Source: Sphingomonas parva (ex Maeng et al. 2020) (GTDB taxonomy: Bacteria > Pseudomonadota > Alphaproteobacteria > Sphingomonadales > Sphingomonadaceae). From it: 64,000 nucleotides of DNA. Where the stretch lies: NCBI RefSeq assembly GCF_004564275.1, contig NZ_SPDV01000007.1, forward strand, positions 1 to 64,000, given 5' to 3'. The notes under the pieces are model-generated. The model saw only the letters and a list, made by a program, of their open reading frames with translations. It was not told where the DNA came from and ran no database searches. Position 1 is the first letter of the stretch. Each line of letters begins with the position of its first letter. A program made the position numbers and the translations under genes. This document shows, in pieces, positions 19,067 through 27,846 of the stretch.

Positions 19067-19480
19067 ATGAAACGCAACGAGAGCCCCGAGGGACGTTCGG
19101 TCCGCCTGCTTCGCGTCGGCGAGCAGGTGCGCCATGCCCTCTCCGACATATTGATGCGGGGCGACGTCCATGACGCCGTCCTCGCCAGCCACCTCGTCTC
19201 GGTGACCGAGGTGCGCATGTCGCCGGACCTGCGCCACGCGACCGTGTTCGTGAAGCCGCTGCTCGGCCAGGACGAGGCGACCGTCCTGAAGGCGCTGAGG
19301 ACCAACACCGCCTATCTGCAGCGCACCGTCGCGCAGCGGGTGAACACCAAATATGCCGCGAAGCTGAAGTTCATCGTCGACGAGAGCTTCGACGAGGGCA
19401 GCCACATCGACCGCATCCTGCGGTCCCCGGTGGTGGCGCGCGACCTCGGCGAGCAAGACGAACCCGCAGGGGAAGAGTGA
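19067..19480 (+). CDS. rbfA: Ribosome-binding factor A
   Basis: 137 residues, a KH-like factor for late 30S maturation and cold adaptation. Family features: [34 protein letters not shown] and [19 protein letters not shown]. It starts at an ATG with GGGGAGAGGGGAAG upstream; that ribosome binding site is part of a palindromic repeat. The stop codon overlaps the GTG of the next gene, so the acetyltransferase is cotranslated with it. Confidence 0.95.
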   Translation: MKRNESPEGRSVRLLRVGEQVRHALSDILMRGDVHDAVLASHLVSVTEVRMSPDLRHATVFVKPLLGQDEATVLKALRTNTAYLQRTVAQRVNTKYAAKLKFIVDESFDEGSHIDRILRSPVVARDLGEQDEPAGEE

Positions 19481-20022
19481 CGCTCGGCGATGTCATGCAG
19501 GACGGCCTGCTCCGACTGGAGCCCCTGGCCGAGCATCATCGCGCCGCGCTGAAGGCTGCCTGCGCTGAGGATCGCGAGATCTGGGCGATCTACGCGACAT
19601 CCTACGATCCAGAGCATTTCGACGCGAGCTTCGACAGGATTCGCGCGCGGCCCGACTGGCGCTGCTTCGCGATATTCTCCTACGAGCGACTGATCGGGAT
19701 GAGCTGCTTCCTCGGGATCGACGAGGAACGCCGCGTGCTCGAGATCGGCAACACCTATTATGTGCCGGACGTGCGCGGCACCGGCCTCAACCGCAGGATC
19801 AAGGATCTGATGCTCGGCCGGGCTTTCGGCTGCGGTTTCCGCCGGGTCGAGTTCCGGGTCGACGCGCGCAATCGCCGCTCGCAGGCGGCGATGACGAAGA
19901 TCGGCGGCGTGCGCGAAGGCGTGATCCGTCAGGACCGCATCACCTGGACCGGTCATGTCCGCGACACCGTGCTGTTCTCGATCCTCGCCGACGAATATGA
20001 AGATCGCCGTGCAGAGCGATAA
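19477..20022 (+). CDS. GNAT family N-acetyltransferase
   Basis: 181 residues of the RimJ/RimL-like GNAT branch. The acetyl-CoA-binding part contains [18 protein letters not shown], and it is followed by [23 protein letters not shown], the usual pattern of N-terminal-residue or small-molecule acetyltransferases. The GTG start overlaps the rbfA stop (GTGA). Its own 3' end overlaps the start of the M50 protease gene by 26 bases. The substrate is unknown. Confidence 0.85.
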   Translation: MTLGDVMQDGLLRLEPLAEHHRAALKAACAEDREIWAIYATSYDPEHFDASFDRIRARPDWRCFAIFSYERLIGMSCFLGIDEERRVLEIGNTYYVPDVRGTGLNRRIKDLMLGRAFGCGFRRVEFRVDARNRRSQAAMTKIGGVREGVIRQDRITWTGHVRDTVLFSILADEYEDRRAER

Positions 20023-20689
20023 CATCGTCTTCCGGATCGCGACCTGGCTGGTGCCGCTGGTCATCGCGATCGTGCTCCACGAGATCTCGCACGGCTGGGT
20101 GGCGAATGCGTTCGGCGATCCGACCGCCAAGGAGCGCGGCCGGCTCAGTCCCAATCCGATCCGTCACGTCGATCCGCTGGGCACGGTCATCCTGCCGCTG
20201 GCGCTCGCCGTCGTGGGCGCGCCGGTGTTCGGCTGGGCGAAGCCGGTTCCGGTGGTGGCCAAGCGCCTGCGCAACCCCCGCGTCCACATGATGATCGTCG
20301 CTTTGGCCGGGCCGGCCATGAACCTTGCCCTGGCCCTGCTCGCGGCGCTCGGCCTCGCCGCCGTGGTGCCGGCGGCGGAGCAGGGTTCGACGGCGATGGC
20401 GTTCGTCGCGGCGAACCTCGCCAATTTCCTGATGATCAACCTGTTCCTCGCGATCTTCAACCTGCTGCCGATCCCGCCGTTCGACGGCAGCCATGTCGTG
20501 GAGGGCCTGCTGCCCCGCTCCGCCGCGAGGCGCTATCGCCGGCTCGGCCGCTTCGGCTTTCCGCTGCTGCTGTTCCTGCTGGTGATCCTGCCGACCATCG
20601 CGCCCGATGCGAACGTCGTCGCCCGCCTGGTCGTGCCGCCGGTCCGCGCGATCGCCGGCTTCCTGTTCGGCCTCGTCGGGCTCGCCTGA
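19997..20689 (+). CDS. Site-2 protease family (M50) membrane metalloprotease
   Basis: 230 residues, a multi-spanning membrane protein. The zinc motif HEISH is at residues 28-32 in the first helix. The third ligand motif NLLPIPPFDG lies in a later helix, and GPAMNLALALL is also conserved. The start is the ATG at 19997; the frame begins further upstream but inside the acetyltransferase gene. It lacks PDZ and CBS domains, as in the short M50 branch. Such proteases cleave within the membrane, often to release regulators, but no substrate is suggested by the neighbours. Confidence 0.88.
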   Translation: MKIAVQSDNIVFRIATWLVPLVIAIVLHEISHGWVANAFGDPTAKERGRLSPNPIRHVDPLGTVILPLALAVVGAPVFGWAKPVPVVAKRLRNPRVHMMIVALAGPAMNLALALLAALGLAAVVPAAEQGSTAMAFVAANLANFLMINLFLAIFNLLPIPPFDGSHVVEGLLPRSAARRYRRLGRFGFPLLLFLLVILPTIAPDANVVARLVVPPVRAIAGFLFGLVGLA

Positions 20690-20734
20690 TCTTCCTGGCT
20701 TCCGGCGCGGCCACCAGCCGCTAAAGAGAGAGGC

Positions 20735-21361
20735 ATGGCAAAGCTCTATTTCTATTATGCGTCGATGAACGCGGGGAAGTCGACGATCCTGCTCCAGACC
20801 GACTTCAACTATCGCGAGCGCGGCATGGAGACGATGCTCTACACCGCCGGAATCCACGACCGATCCGGTTTCGGCATCATCGACTCCCGCATCGGCATCA
20901 CCGCCAGGGCCAATACCTTCGATCCGAAGACCAACATCCGGGCGGAAATCGAGGCCGAGCTGGCGAAGCGGCCGCTGCATTGCGTGCTGATCGACGAATC
21001 CCAGTTCCTCAGCCGCGAGCAGGTGCTGCAGCTTGCCTCGGTCTGCGACGAGCTCGACGTTCCGGTGCTCGCCTACGGTCTCCGCACCGATTTTCAGGGC
21101 AATCTGTTCGAGGGCAGCGCCACTTTGCTCGCCCTGGCCGACAAGCTCGTCGAGCTGAAGGCGATCTGCGAATGCGGCCGCAAGGCGACGATGAACCTGC
21201 GCGTCGACGCCGAAGGCCGCGCGGTGCGGAGCGGTGCCCAGACCGAGATCGGCGGCAACGACCGCTATATCGCCATGTGCCGCCGCCACTTCCATGAGCG
21301 GCTGCGTGAGGCGGAGGCCCGGCAATTGCCGCTGCAGCTGGCCCAGACCGGACGCGCCTGA
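20735..21361 (+). CDS. tdk: Thymidine kinase (type II)
   Basis: 208 residues. It phosphorylates thymidine to dTMP with ATP. P-loop YYASMNAGKSTILLQ (8-22), the Walker B-like VLIDESQFLSREQV, and the zinc-binding CECGRKATMN with a later MCRRHFHE are all present. The ATG at 20735 follows AAAGAGAGAGGC. Length and motifs are those of the bacterial type II enzyme. It lies between an M50 protease gene and truB, and truB begins two bases after its stop codon. Confidence 0.95.
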   Translation: MAKLYFYYASMNAGKSTILLQTDFNYRERGMETMLYTAGIHDRSGFGIIDSRIGITARANTFDPKTNIRAEIEAELAKRPLHCVLIDESQFLSREQVLQLASVCDELDVPVLAYGLRTDFQGNLFEGSATLLALADKLVELKAICECGRKATMNLRVDAEGRAVRSGAQTEIGGNDRYIAMCRRHFHERLREAEARQLPLQLAQTGRA

Positions 21362-21362
21362 C

Positions 21363-22274
21363 GTGCACGGCTGGCTGGTGATCGACAAGCCGGTGGGCCC
21401 CGGCTCGACCGACGTCGTCTCGCGCGTGAAGAGGGCGTTGCGTGAGGGCGGCTATCCGAAGACGAAGGTCGGCCACGGCGGCACGCTCGACCCGCTCGCC
21501 AGCGGCGTGCTGCCGGTCGCGCTCGGCGAGGCGACCAAGCTCAGCGGGCGGATGCTCGATGCCGACAAGATCTACGACTTCACAATTGTGTTCGGCGTGG
21601 AGACCGACACGCTGGATGCCGAAGGCCGCGAGGTCGCCGCCTCGGACGTGCGGCCGACGCGCGCCGCCGTCGAGGCGGTGCTCGGCCGTTTCACTGGCGA
21701 GATCGACCAGGTGCCGCCGGTCTATTCCGCGCTGAAGGTGGACGGGAAAAGAGCCTACGATCTGGCCCGCGCCGGCGCCGAAGTGGAGATGAAGACGCGG
21801 CGGGTGACGGTGCACGAGCTGCATATCCTCCCTGCAGGCGGGGAGGATCGAAAGGAACTGGAGGAGGTCACCCTCTCCGCCCGCGTCTCCAAGGGCACCT
21901 ACATCCGCAGCCTCGCACGGGACATCGCGCATGCTCTTGATAGCGTCGGCCACGTCACCATGTTGCGCAGGACCAAGGCGGGCCCGTTCGTGCTCGATCA
22001 GGCGATTTCTCTGGACAAATTGGGCGAAGTCGCTAAGGCCCGCCAGCTTGAACAGACACTCTTGCCGTTGACGGCGGGGCTGGACGACATCCCGGCTCTA
22101 CCCGTCACCCCCGATCAGGCAAGGCTGCTCCGCCAGGGGCGGGTTTTGATCGGGATCGCCGCACAACAAGGCCTCCATCTTGCGACCGACCAGTCTGTTC
22201 CGGTTGCGCTCGTGGAAGCCGGCGGAGACCCTCTCCGCCCCGAGATCCGGGTGGTGCGCGGCTTCAACCTCTAG
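21363..22274 (+). CDS. truB: tRNA pseudouridine(55) synthase TruB
   Basis: 303 residues. It makes pseudouridine 55 in the T-loop of tRNAs. The catalytic motif GHGGTLDPLASGVLPVALG contains the nucleophile Asp; also seen are KIYDFTIVFG, QVPPVYSALKVDGKRAYDLAR and SKGTYIRSLARDIA. The GTG start at 21363 gives VHGWLVIDKPVG, the usual N terminus. Between VHELHIL and the SARVSKGTY motif, the coding sequence contains a palindrome of the CTCCC/GGGAG family that occurs in intergenic gaps, producing the local peptide PAGGED. rpsO follows after 16 bases. Confidence 0.95.
   Translation: MHGWLVIDKPVGPGSTDVVSRVKRALREGGYPKTKVGHGGTLDPLASGVLPVALGEATKLSGRMLDADKIYDFTIVFGVETDTLDAEGREVAASDVRPTRAAVEAVLGRFTGEIDQVPPVYSALKVDGKRAYDLARAGAEVEMKTRRVTVHELHILPAGGEDRKELEEVTLSARVSKGTYIRSLARDIAHALDSVGHVTMLRRTKAGPFVLDQAISLDKLGEVAKARQLEQTLLPLTAGLDDIPALPVTPDQARLLRQGRVLIGIAAQQGLHLATDQSVPVALVEAGGDPLRPEIRVVRGFNL
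21825..21848. repeat. Intragenic palindromic repeat within truB
   Basis: ATCCTCCC (21825-21832) pairs with GGGAGGAT (21841-21848) around TGCAGGCG. The intergenic hairpin at 12077-12107 contains nearly the same string: ATCCTCCCC, a TGC-type centre, then GGGGAGGAT. It keeps the truB frame open and lies in a poorly conserved surface loop region. Confidence 0.55.
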
Positions 22275-22290
22275 TTTGAAAGGATAGACG

Positions 22291-22560
22291 ATGTCGGTTA
22301 CCGCCGAGCGCAAGCAGGAAATCATCAGCGACAACGCCCGTGGCACCACGGACACCGGTTCTCCCGAGGTCCAGGTCGCGATCCTGACCGAGCGCATCAC
22401 CAATCTCACCGAGCACTTCAAGACCCACGCCAAGGATAACCACAGCCGTCGCGGTCTGTTGATGCTCGTCAACAAGCGCCGCTCACTCCTCGACTATCTC
22501 CGTCGCAAGGACGAAGCGCGCTACCAGGCACTGATCACGAAGCTCGGTCTTCGCAAGTAA
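22291..22560 (+). CDS. rpsO: 30S ribosomal protein S15
   Basis: 89 residues, the standard size. S15 binds the central domain of 16S rRNA early in 30S assembly. [15 protein letters not shown] and [24 protein letters not shown] are the family signature. The ribosome binding site is GAAAGGAT. It is followed directly by a strong hairpin and then by pnp, the common rpsO-pnp order. Confidence 0.97.
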   Translation: MSVTAERKQEIISDNARGTTDTGSPEVQVAILTERITNLTEHFKTHAKDNHSRRGLLMLVNKRRSLLDYLRRKDEARYQALITKLGLRK

Positions 22561-22562
22561 CA

Positions 22563-22588
22563 CAAAGCGGCCCCACGGGGCCGCTTTG
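22563..22588 (+). terminator. Hairpin after rpsO
   Basis: CAAAGCGGCCCC (22563-22574) pairs with GGGGCCGCTTTG (22577-22588), beginning three bases after the rpsO stop. There is only a short T-run (TTT) within the arm, so it may attenuate and stabilise the rpsO end rather than fully terminate. A second hairpin, ATCGGGCGC (22592-22600) with GCGCCCGAT (22614-22622), follows in the pnp leader. Confidence 0.7.
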
Positions 22589-22732
22589 CATATCGGGCGC
22601 CTGCAATCCGGCAGCGCCCGATCGGGCCATCGAGGTCCATCAAGACGGGCGATAGCGCCCGCATGGCTCCGGCGGACAAGCCGAGCCGCACAGGCCCCGG
22701 CCGCATAGGGCGGCCGGACGGAAGGAAACCAC

Positions 22733-25102
22733 ATGTTCGACACGAAGAAAGTAGAAATCGAGCTGGGCGGAAAGACCCTCACGCTCGAAACGGGGCGCGT
22801 TGCCCGCCAGGCCGACGGCGCGGTGATCGCGACCATCGGCGAGACCGTCGTCCTCTGCGCAGTGACGGCCGCGAAATCGGTGAAGCCGGGGCAGGACTTC
22901 TTCCCGCTGACCGTCCACTATCAGGAAAAGTTCGCCTCCGCCGGCCGCATCCCGGGCGGCTTCTTCAAGCGCGAGCGCGGCGCGACCGAGAAGGAGACGC
23001 TGACCAGCCGTCTCATCGATCGCCCGATCCGCCCGCTCTTCCCGGAAGGCTTCTACAACGAGATCAACGTCATCGCCCAGGTGCTGAGCTATGACGGCGA
23101 GAACGAGCCGGACATCGTCGCGATGATCGCCGCCTCCGCCGCCCTCACCATCTCCGGCGTTCCGTTCATGGGCCCGATCGGCGCCGCGCGCGTCGGCTAC
23201 AAGGACGGCGAGTATCAGCTGAACCCGAGCCTGGAGCAGACCAAGGAAGGCGAGCTCGACCTGGTCGTCGCCGCCACCCACGAGGCCGTGATGATGGTCG
23301 AATCCGAAGCCAAGGAGCTTTCGGAAGAGGTCATGCTCGGCGCCGTGATGTTCGCGCACGAGGCGAGCCGCAAGGTCGTCGAGGCGATCATCCGCCTCGC
23401 CGAGCAGGCCGCGAAGGAGCCCTGGGAGCTCGAGCAGGGTCCCGACCAGTCGGCGCTCAAGAAGAAGCTCAAGGACCTCGTCGGCGACGATATCGCCGCC
23501 GCCTATCGCACGACCAGCAAGTCCGAGCGTTCGGGTCTGCTCAACGCCGCGCGCGACAAGGCGAAGGCCGCCTTTGCCGATGCCGAGCCGCAGGAGCAGC
23601 TCGTCGCCCAGAAGCTCGTCAAGAAGCTCGAGGCGGAGATCGTCCGCGGTGCCATCCTGAAGGAAGGCCGCCGCATCGACGGCCGCGACACCAAGACGGT
23701 TCGTCCGATCGAGGCGATCGTCGGCTTCCTGCCGCGCACCCACGGCTCGTCGCTGTTCACCCGCGGCGAGACCCAGGCGATCTGCACGACCACGCTCGGC
23801 ACCAAGGACGCAGAGCAGATGATCGACGGCCTGGAGGGCCTCTCCTACCAGCGCTTCATGCTGCACTATAACTTCCCGCCCTATTCGGTCGGCGAAGTCG
23901 GCCGCTTCGGCGCTCCGGGCCGCCGCGAAGTCGGCCACGGCAAGCTCGCCTGGCGCGCGCTGCACCCGGTGCTGCCGAGCCATGAGGAGTTCCCGTACAC
24001 GATCCGCGTCACCTCCGACATCACCGAGTCCAACGGCTCCTCGTCCATGGCCTCGGTTTGCGGCGGTTCGCTGTCGATGATGGACGCCGGCGTTCCGCTC
24101 AAGCGGGCGGTGTCGGGCATCGCGATGGGCCTGATCCTCGAGGGCAAGGACTTTGCCGTCCTCTCCGACATTCTCGGCGACGAGGATCATCTCGGCGACA
24201 TGGACTTTAAGGTGGCCGGCACCTCCGAGGGCATCACCAGCCTCCAGATGGACATCAAGATCGCCGGCATCACGCAGGAGATCATGAAGGTGGCGCTCGA
24301 GCAGGCCAATGCCGGCCGCGCGCACATCCTCGCGGAGATGGCGAAGGCGCTGGGCGAGACCCGCACCGAGCTTTCGGCGCACGCCCCGCGCATCGAGACG
24401 ATGACGATCGACAAGTCGAAGATCCGCGACGTCATCGGCACCGGCGGCAAGGTGATCCGCGAGATCGTCGCCACCACCGGCGCCAAGGTCGACATCGACG
24501 ACGAGGGCGTGATCAAGATCAGCTCGTCCGACCTGTCGCAGATCGAGGCGGCGCGGAAGTGGATCCAGGGCATCGTCGAGGAGGCGGAAGTCGGCAAGAT
24601 CTACACCGGCAAGGTCGTGAACCTCGTCGATTTCGGCGCTTTCGTGAACTTCATGGGCGGCAAGGACGGTCTCGTCCACGTCTCGGAGATCAAGAACGAG
24701 CGCGTCGAGAAGGTCGCCGACGTTCTCTCCGAAGGCCAGGAAGTGAAGGTCAAGGTCCTCGAGATCGATCCGCGCGGCAAGGTCCGCCTGTCGATGCGCG
24801 TCGTCGACCAGGAGACCGGCGAGGAGCTGGAGGACACCCGTCCACCCCGCGAGGAGCGGCCGCGCGGCGAGCGCGGTGACCGCGGCGATCGTGGCGACCG
24901 CGGCCGTGGCCCGCGCCGTGACGGCGAAGGCCGCGGCGGACGTGACCGCGGTGACCGCGGTGATCGCGGCGGCCGCGAGCGCGGAGATCGCGGGGACCGC
25001 GGTGACCGCGGCGATCGCGGGCCCCGTCGTGAGCGCGAAGGCGGCAACGAGGGCGGCGATCCCGAGTTCGCCCCCGCCTTCCTGACCCGCAACGACGACT
25101 GA
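22733..25102 (+). CDS. pnp: Polyribonucleotide nucleotidyltransferase (PNPase)
   Basis: 789 residues. It degrades RNA 3' to 5' by phosphorolysis and is a degradosome partner. Two RNase PH domains (about 10-230 and 325-545) are joined by the helical domain; the second has [15 protein letters not shown] and [26 protein letters not shown], quoted here in part as landmarks. Then come KH ([17 protein letters not shown]) and S1 ([20 protein letters not shown]). The last 90 residues are an unusually long tail of repeated GDRGDR and RGGRER units. The 172-base leader with two hairpins could support autoregulation, as known for pnp in other bacteria. A good terminator follows. Confidence 0.96.
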   Translation: MFDTKKVEIELGGKTLTLETGRVARQADGAVIATIGETVVLCAVTAAKSVKPGQDFFPLTVHYQEKFASAGRIPGGFFKRERGATEKETLTSRLIDRPIRPLFPEGFYNEINVIAQVLSYDGENEPDIVAMIAASAALTISGVPFMGPIGAARVGYKDGEYQLNPSLEQTKEGELDLVVAATHEAVMMVESEAKELSEEVMLGAVMFAHEASRKVVEAIIRLAEQAAKEPWELEQGPDQSALKKKLKDLVGDDIAAAYRTTSKSERSGLLNAARDKAKAAFADAEPQEQLVAQKLVKKLEAEIVRGAILKEGRRIDGRDTKTVRPIEAIVGFLPRTHGSSLFTRGETQAICTTTLGTKDAEQMIDGLEGLSYQRFMLHYNFPPYSVGEVGRFGAPGRREVGHGKLAWRALHPVLPSHEEFPYTIRVTSDITESNGSSSMASVCGGSLSMMDAGVPLKRAVSGIAMGLILEGKDFAVLSDILGDEDHLGDMDFKVAGTSEGITSLQMDIKIAGITQEIMKVALEQANAGRAHILAEMAKALGETRTELSAHAPRIETMTIDKSKIRDVIGTGGKVIREIVATTGAKVDIDDEGVIKISSSDLSQIEAARKWIQGIVEEAEVGKIYTGKVVNLVDFGAFVNFMGGKDGLVHVSEIKNERVEKVADVLSEGQEVKVKVLEIDPRGKVRLSMRVVDQETGEELEDTRPPREERPRGERGDRGDRGDRGRGPRRDGEGRGGRDRGDRGDRGGRERGDRGDRGDRGDRGPRREREGGNEGGDPEFAPAFLTRNDD

Positions 25103-25125
25103 TCCTCGGATCTGCGAAAGCAAGA

Positions 25126-25157
25126 AGGGCTGCCGGAGCGATCCGGCAGCCCTTTTT
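25126..25157 (+). terminator. Rho-independent terminator after pnp
   Basis: AGGGCTGCCGGA (25126-25137) pairs with TCCGGCAGCCCT (25142-25153) around a four-base loop and runs into TTTTT. It closes the rimP-to-pnp block and also faces the end of the leftward histidine kinase gene. Confidence 0.9.
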
Positions 25158-25194
25158 CGTGCCCCGGATGGAGCACGGAAACGCGAGCGTTCCG

Positions 25195-26367
25195 TTATTC
25201 CGGCGTCGGGAAGGGGATCACGATGCGCGAGGTCCAGCCGCCTTCGGGCCGCTGCTCCGTCTCGAGCCGCGCCGCTTCGCCATATTGCATGGCGAGGCGT
25301 TCGCGGGTGTTGGTCAGGCCGATGCCCATCCCGGTCACATTGGAGGGGCGATCCTCGGCTCGTGCTCGCCCGTCGTCGGAGATCTCCAGAACGGCATTCT
25401 GCCCCGCGACGCGCGCGGAAATCGTCAGCGACACGGGACCGGGGGTGGGGGCGACCGCATATTTGATCGCGTTCTCGACCAGCGGCTGAAGCACGAAGTT
25501 CGGGAGCCTGAGCTGGTCGGCGAGCGAGGGATCGATCTCATAGCCGACGTTCAGCCGCTCGCCGAAGCGCACCATCTGCATGCCGAGATAGGTCTCGATC
25601 GTCGCCAGCTCGTCGTCGAGCGTCACCAGCGTGTCGTCGCTGGTCTCGAGCGAGCCGCGCAGGAAGTCCGACAGCAGATCGATCATCTCGTCGGCCTCGC
25701 GGTGGCGGCCGACCGTGATCAGGCTCGAGATCGAATTGAGGGCGTTGAACAGGAAATGCGGATTGAGCTGTAGCCGCAAGGCGCCGAGCCGCTCCCGATC
25801 CGCCGCGGCCCGCGCCTCGGCCAGGGCGACCGCGCCGTCCGCGGAACGCCGCACCTGGACGATGAAGGCGATCAGCGCGACGTTGGCGAAGGTGATGTAC
25901 AGGTGCCCCTGGAAATTGCGCGAGAAGCGCTGCCGGATCAGGTCGAAATGGTCCGCGCTCAGCGCCGGGATGACGCCCAGGATCCGGTTTTCGAACATGT
26001 TGACGACGCTCTGGGCAAAGGAGATCAGGAGGCAGGCCACGCCGAGCACCGCCCAGCGCTCGACGGACGTGCGCCGTCCCAGCGCCAGAACCAGAGGATA
26101 AGCCGGCAGCACCAGGGACGCGACGATCAGAACGGCGACGAAATCGATCGGGAAATCGGCGAGGAACCCGTAACGCCCGGCGATCAGCTCACCGACGCCG
26201 TACGCGAACAGGACGAGCAGCCAGAGGCTGAACGTCATCCAGGCCGACTGACGGAAATCACGATCCTGCCAGAGCAATGCATCCCCCCAAGACACCGGCC
26301 CCCGCCGGCATGCGACATCCTGATCGCGTCCCCGGCCGCCCCCCGGCGCCGGGCTGCCGATCGCCAT
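25195..26367 (-). CDS. LytS/AlgZ-type membrane histidine kinase
   Basis: Up to 390 residues. Four or more hydrophobic segments occupy about residues 42-185 (for example TFSLWLLVLFAYGVG and FVAVLIVASLVLPAYPLVL). The His_kinase domain has LRLQLNPHFLFNALNSISS with the phospho-accepting His, and the ATP-binding part has NFVLQPLVENAIKYAV and GMGIGLTNTRERL. Such kinases normally pair with a LytTR response regulator, but none is adjacent, so the partner must be encoded elsewhere. The start is uncertain: the ATG at 26367 has no ribosome binding site, while a TTG near 26277 has GGGGGG just upstream. Confidence 0.85.
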   Translation of the reverse strand: MAIGSPAPGGGRGRDQDVACRRGPVSWGDALLWQDRDFRQSAWMTFSLWLLVLFAYGVGELIAGRYGFLADFPIDFVAVLIVASLVLPAYPLVLALGRRTSVERWAVLGVACLLISFAQSVVNMFENRILGVIPALSADHFDLIRQRFSRNFQGHLYITFANVALIAFIVQVRRSADGAVALAEARAAADRERLGALRLQLNPHFLFNALNSISSLITVGRHREADEMIDLLSDFLRGSLETSDDTLVTLDDELATIETYLGMQMVRFGERLNVGYEIDPSLADQLRLPNFVLQPLVENAIKYAVAPTPGPVSLTISARVAGQNAVLEISDDGRARAEDRPSNVTGMGIGLTNTRERLAMQYGEAARLETEQRPEGGWTSRIVIPFPTPE

Positions 26368-26506
26368 CAGTCTGCGCCGCGAAGATGCGGAAGGACTGGC
26401 GGACGCGGCCGTGTTCGTGCCTTTGCACGCGGCACCGCCGCAAGATCAAGCCGGAGAAGAGCAGCGGCCTGCTGCAGTACCCTTCACGGGATCGGGAACG
26501 CCGGGC

Positions 26507-26761
26507 CTATTGCGCCGCGTTTCCGGTCATATTGCCGGCGTCCTCGGCAACATTGCCGGCCTGACTGAGGAGGGCATTGGCCTGGCTGTCGAGCGGCGCC
26601 ACCGCGGCGTCGACATCATTGGCCGCCTCCGCCTCCAGCACCTGCGCCTTGTTCTCGAGGCTGCGCGACAGATTGTCGGCCTTGGTCTGGATGTTCTCGG
26701 GCTCCTCGCTGCAGGCCGCGAGCGCGCCGAGGATCAGCAAGGGAAAGAGTGCGCGCATCAT
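26507..26761 (-). CDS. Small lipoprotein
   Basis: 84 residues. A lipoprotein signal (ALFPLLILGALAAC) is followed by an Asp/Glu/Asn/Ala-rich helical region with SLENKAQVLEAEAANDVDAA, likely a short coiled coil in the periplasm. GGAG lies upstream of a double ATG. No function is known to me. It sits alone between the histidine kinase and the Gre-like gene. Confidence 0.65.
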   Translation of the reverse strand: MMRALFPLLILGALAACSEEPENIQTKADNLSRSLENKAQVLEAEAANDVDAAVAPLDSQANALLSQAGNVAEDAGNMTGNAAQ

Positions 26762-26818
26762 CAGGAGCTCCGTGGTCGTTCACGGGCGATCAAAGCATGA
26801 CGGCGCGAAGGAACGCAA

Positions 26819-27286
26819 TCAGGCGCCGCGCGGCCCGACCTCAAGCAATTCGATCGCATCGGCTTTGCCGGCGAAATCGGCCGTGTCGCCGGGCGCCGCG
26901 CCGAGCAGCGCCCGGGCGAGCGGCGCCGAAAAGGCGATCACGCCGTTATGCGGATCGGCCTCGTCGTCGCCGACGATCTCGACCGTCTTTACCTGCCCAT
27001 TGAGGCGGAAGGTAACACGGGCACCGAAAGCCGCCTCCTCGCCGTCCGGCTCGGGCATCAGCTGGGCGGTAGCTTGGCGGGTGCGCCAGTAGCGCAGTTC
27101 GCGTTGGGCGGCGGCAAGCGCGTCCTCGTCGAGCGGCTGCTGGACCCGCGCCTCGAGCTCGGCAACCCTGGTCTCGATCGCGGCGAGGCCGCGAGCGGTG
27201 ACGAGATTCGGGCCGGGCGGGAGCGGAAGCTCGAAACGGGGCTCCTTATGCTCTTCGTCGCTCTCGCGGCGGAAGGCTACGCTCAC
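26819..27286 (-). CDS. GreA/GreB-family transcription elongation factor
   Basis: 155 residues. The N-terminal coiled coil (TARGLAAIETRVAELEARVQ) is shorter than in GreA. The C-terminal FKBP-like domain has VTFRLNGQVKTVEIVGDDEADPHNGVIAFSAPLARALLGA, with family landmarks VGDDEAD and SPLARALLG-like spacing. Gre factors rescue backtracked RNA polymerase; divergent homologues like this may instead modulate polymerase in other ways. The GTG start has GGAGAG seven bases upstream. It is probably an extra paralogue rather than the main greA. Confidence 0.8.
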   Translation of the reverse strand: MSVAFRRESDEEHKEPRFELPLPPGPNLVTARGLAAIETRVAELEARVQQPLDEDALAAAQRELRYWRTRQATAQLMPEPDGEEAAFGARVTFRLNGQVKTVEIVGDDEADPHNGVIAFSAPLARALLGAAPGDTADFAGKADAIELLEVGPRGA

Positions 27287-27374
27287 TTCGTCTCTCCTGA
27301 CATCGTTCAGCGCCGAGGATACGCCCGCACGGCTCCGGCGACAAATCGCCGGGGGTGCAATTGCGACGTCGCGG

Positions 27375-27740
27375 GAAGAAGTGGGGAGCTTCTGTTGCTC
27401 GGTGCTCCCCGTACCGCCGGAATCCGCTTCTGTTGCCCGGTGCGGCCCGAACCGCGCTTTTGTCCTTAGTAACTCAGTCCGTGAGGACCAGGTTACGCGG
27501 CAATCGCGAGCGCCTCGTTATCGTTGGCACTTGTGGTTTTGAGCCTTTTACGGGTTACTCAGCCCGGGCAAAAACAGCGCGTTTCAACACACGTCGATCC
27601 TAGTTCGGCCCCATCAGCTGAGCCGCTCGGCCGGCACGCTTGCGTGCTGGTCGGCGGATCAAGTGGTGGAGCCGCCGGGTACCGCCCCCGGGTCCGCTGC
27701 GCCTATTAAACGCTGCACTTTATCGCCATAGCCGGCCGAA
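27375..27740 (-). ncRNA. ssrA: tmRNA, circularly permuted two-piece form
   Basis: On the minus strand the acceptor piece comes first and ends GGCGGCTCCACCA, with CCA at 27666-27664. After an intervening segment of about 51 bases containing its own hairpin, the coding piece begins GGGGCCGAAC at 27612. GGGGCCG pairs with CGGCTCC to form the seven-base acceptor stem (one G-U). The tag frame, 27528-27493, reads ANDNEALAIAA then stop, the alphaproteobacterial type. The 3' end is approximate: a GGGGAGC/GCTCCCC helix at 27383-27410 probably belongs to the last pseudoknot. tmRNA rescues stalled ribosomes and tags their products for proteolysis. The 5' end near 27740 is estimated from the promoter. 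Confidence 0.93.
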
Positions 27741-27752
27741 GCCGGCACGACC

Positions 27753-27781
27753 CATATAGGCCATTCGCGCGGATTTTAAAG
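27753..27781 (-). promoter_or_regulatory. Candidate ssrA promoter
   Basis: On the minus strand CTTTAA (27781-27776) and TATATG (27758-27753) are 17 bases apart, upstream of the tmRNA acceptor piece. The -35 match is poor, so only the -10 is convincing. A dyad, GCCGGC with GCCGGC, lies just downstream near 27731-27746. Confidence 0.4.
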
Positions 27782-27846
27782 GGCGCTCCCGTTGCGGAGG
27801 CGGATCGAAGCCCCTACGTCCGCAGCCAAGATAAAGGGGAGAGCCG

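Noticed and set aside
22640-25123. 827-codon frame antisense to pnp
   Set aside because: Same extent as pnp, low-complexity composition, no domain.
27355-27709. Small plus-strand open frames in the gap upstream of lemA
   Set aside because: They overlap the tmRNA gene on the other strand, which explains this DNA fully.
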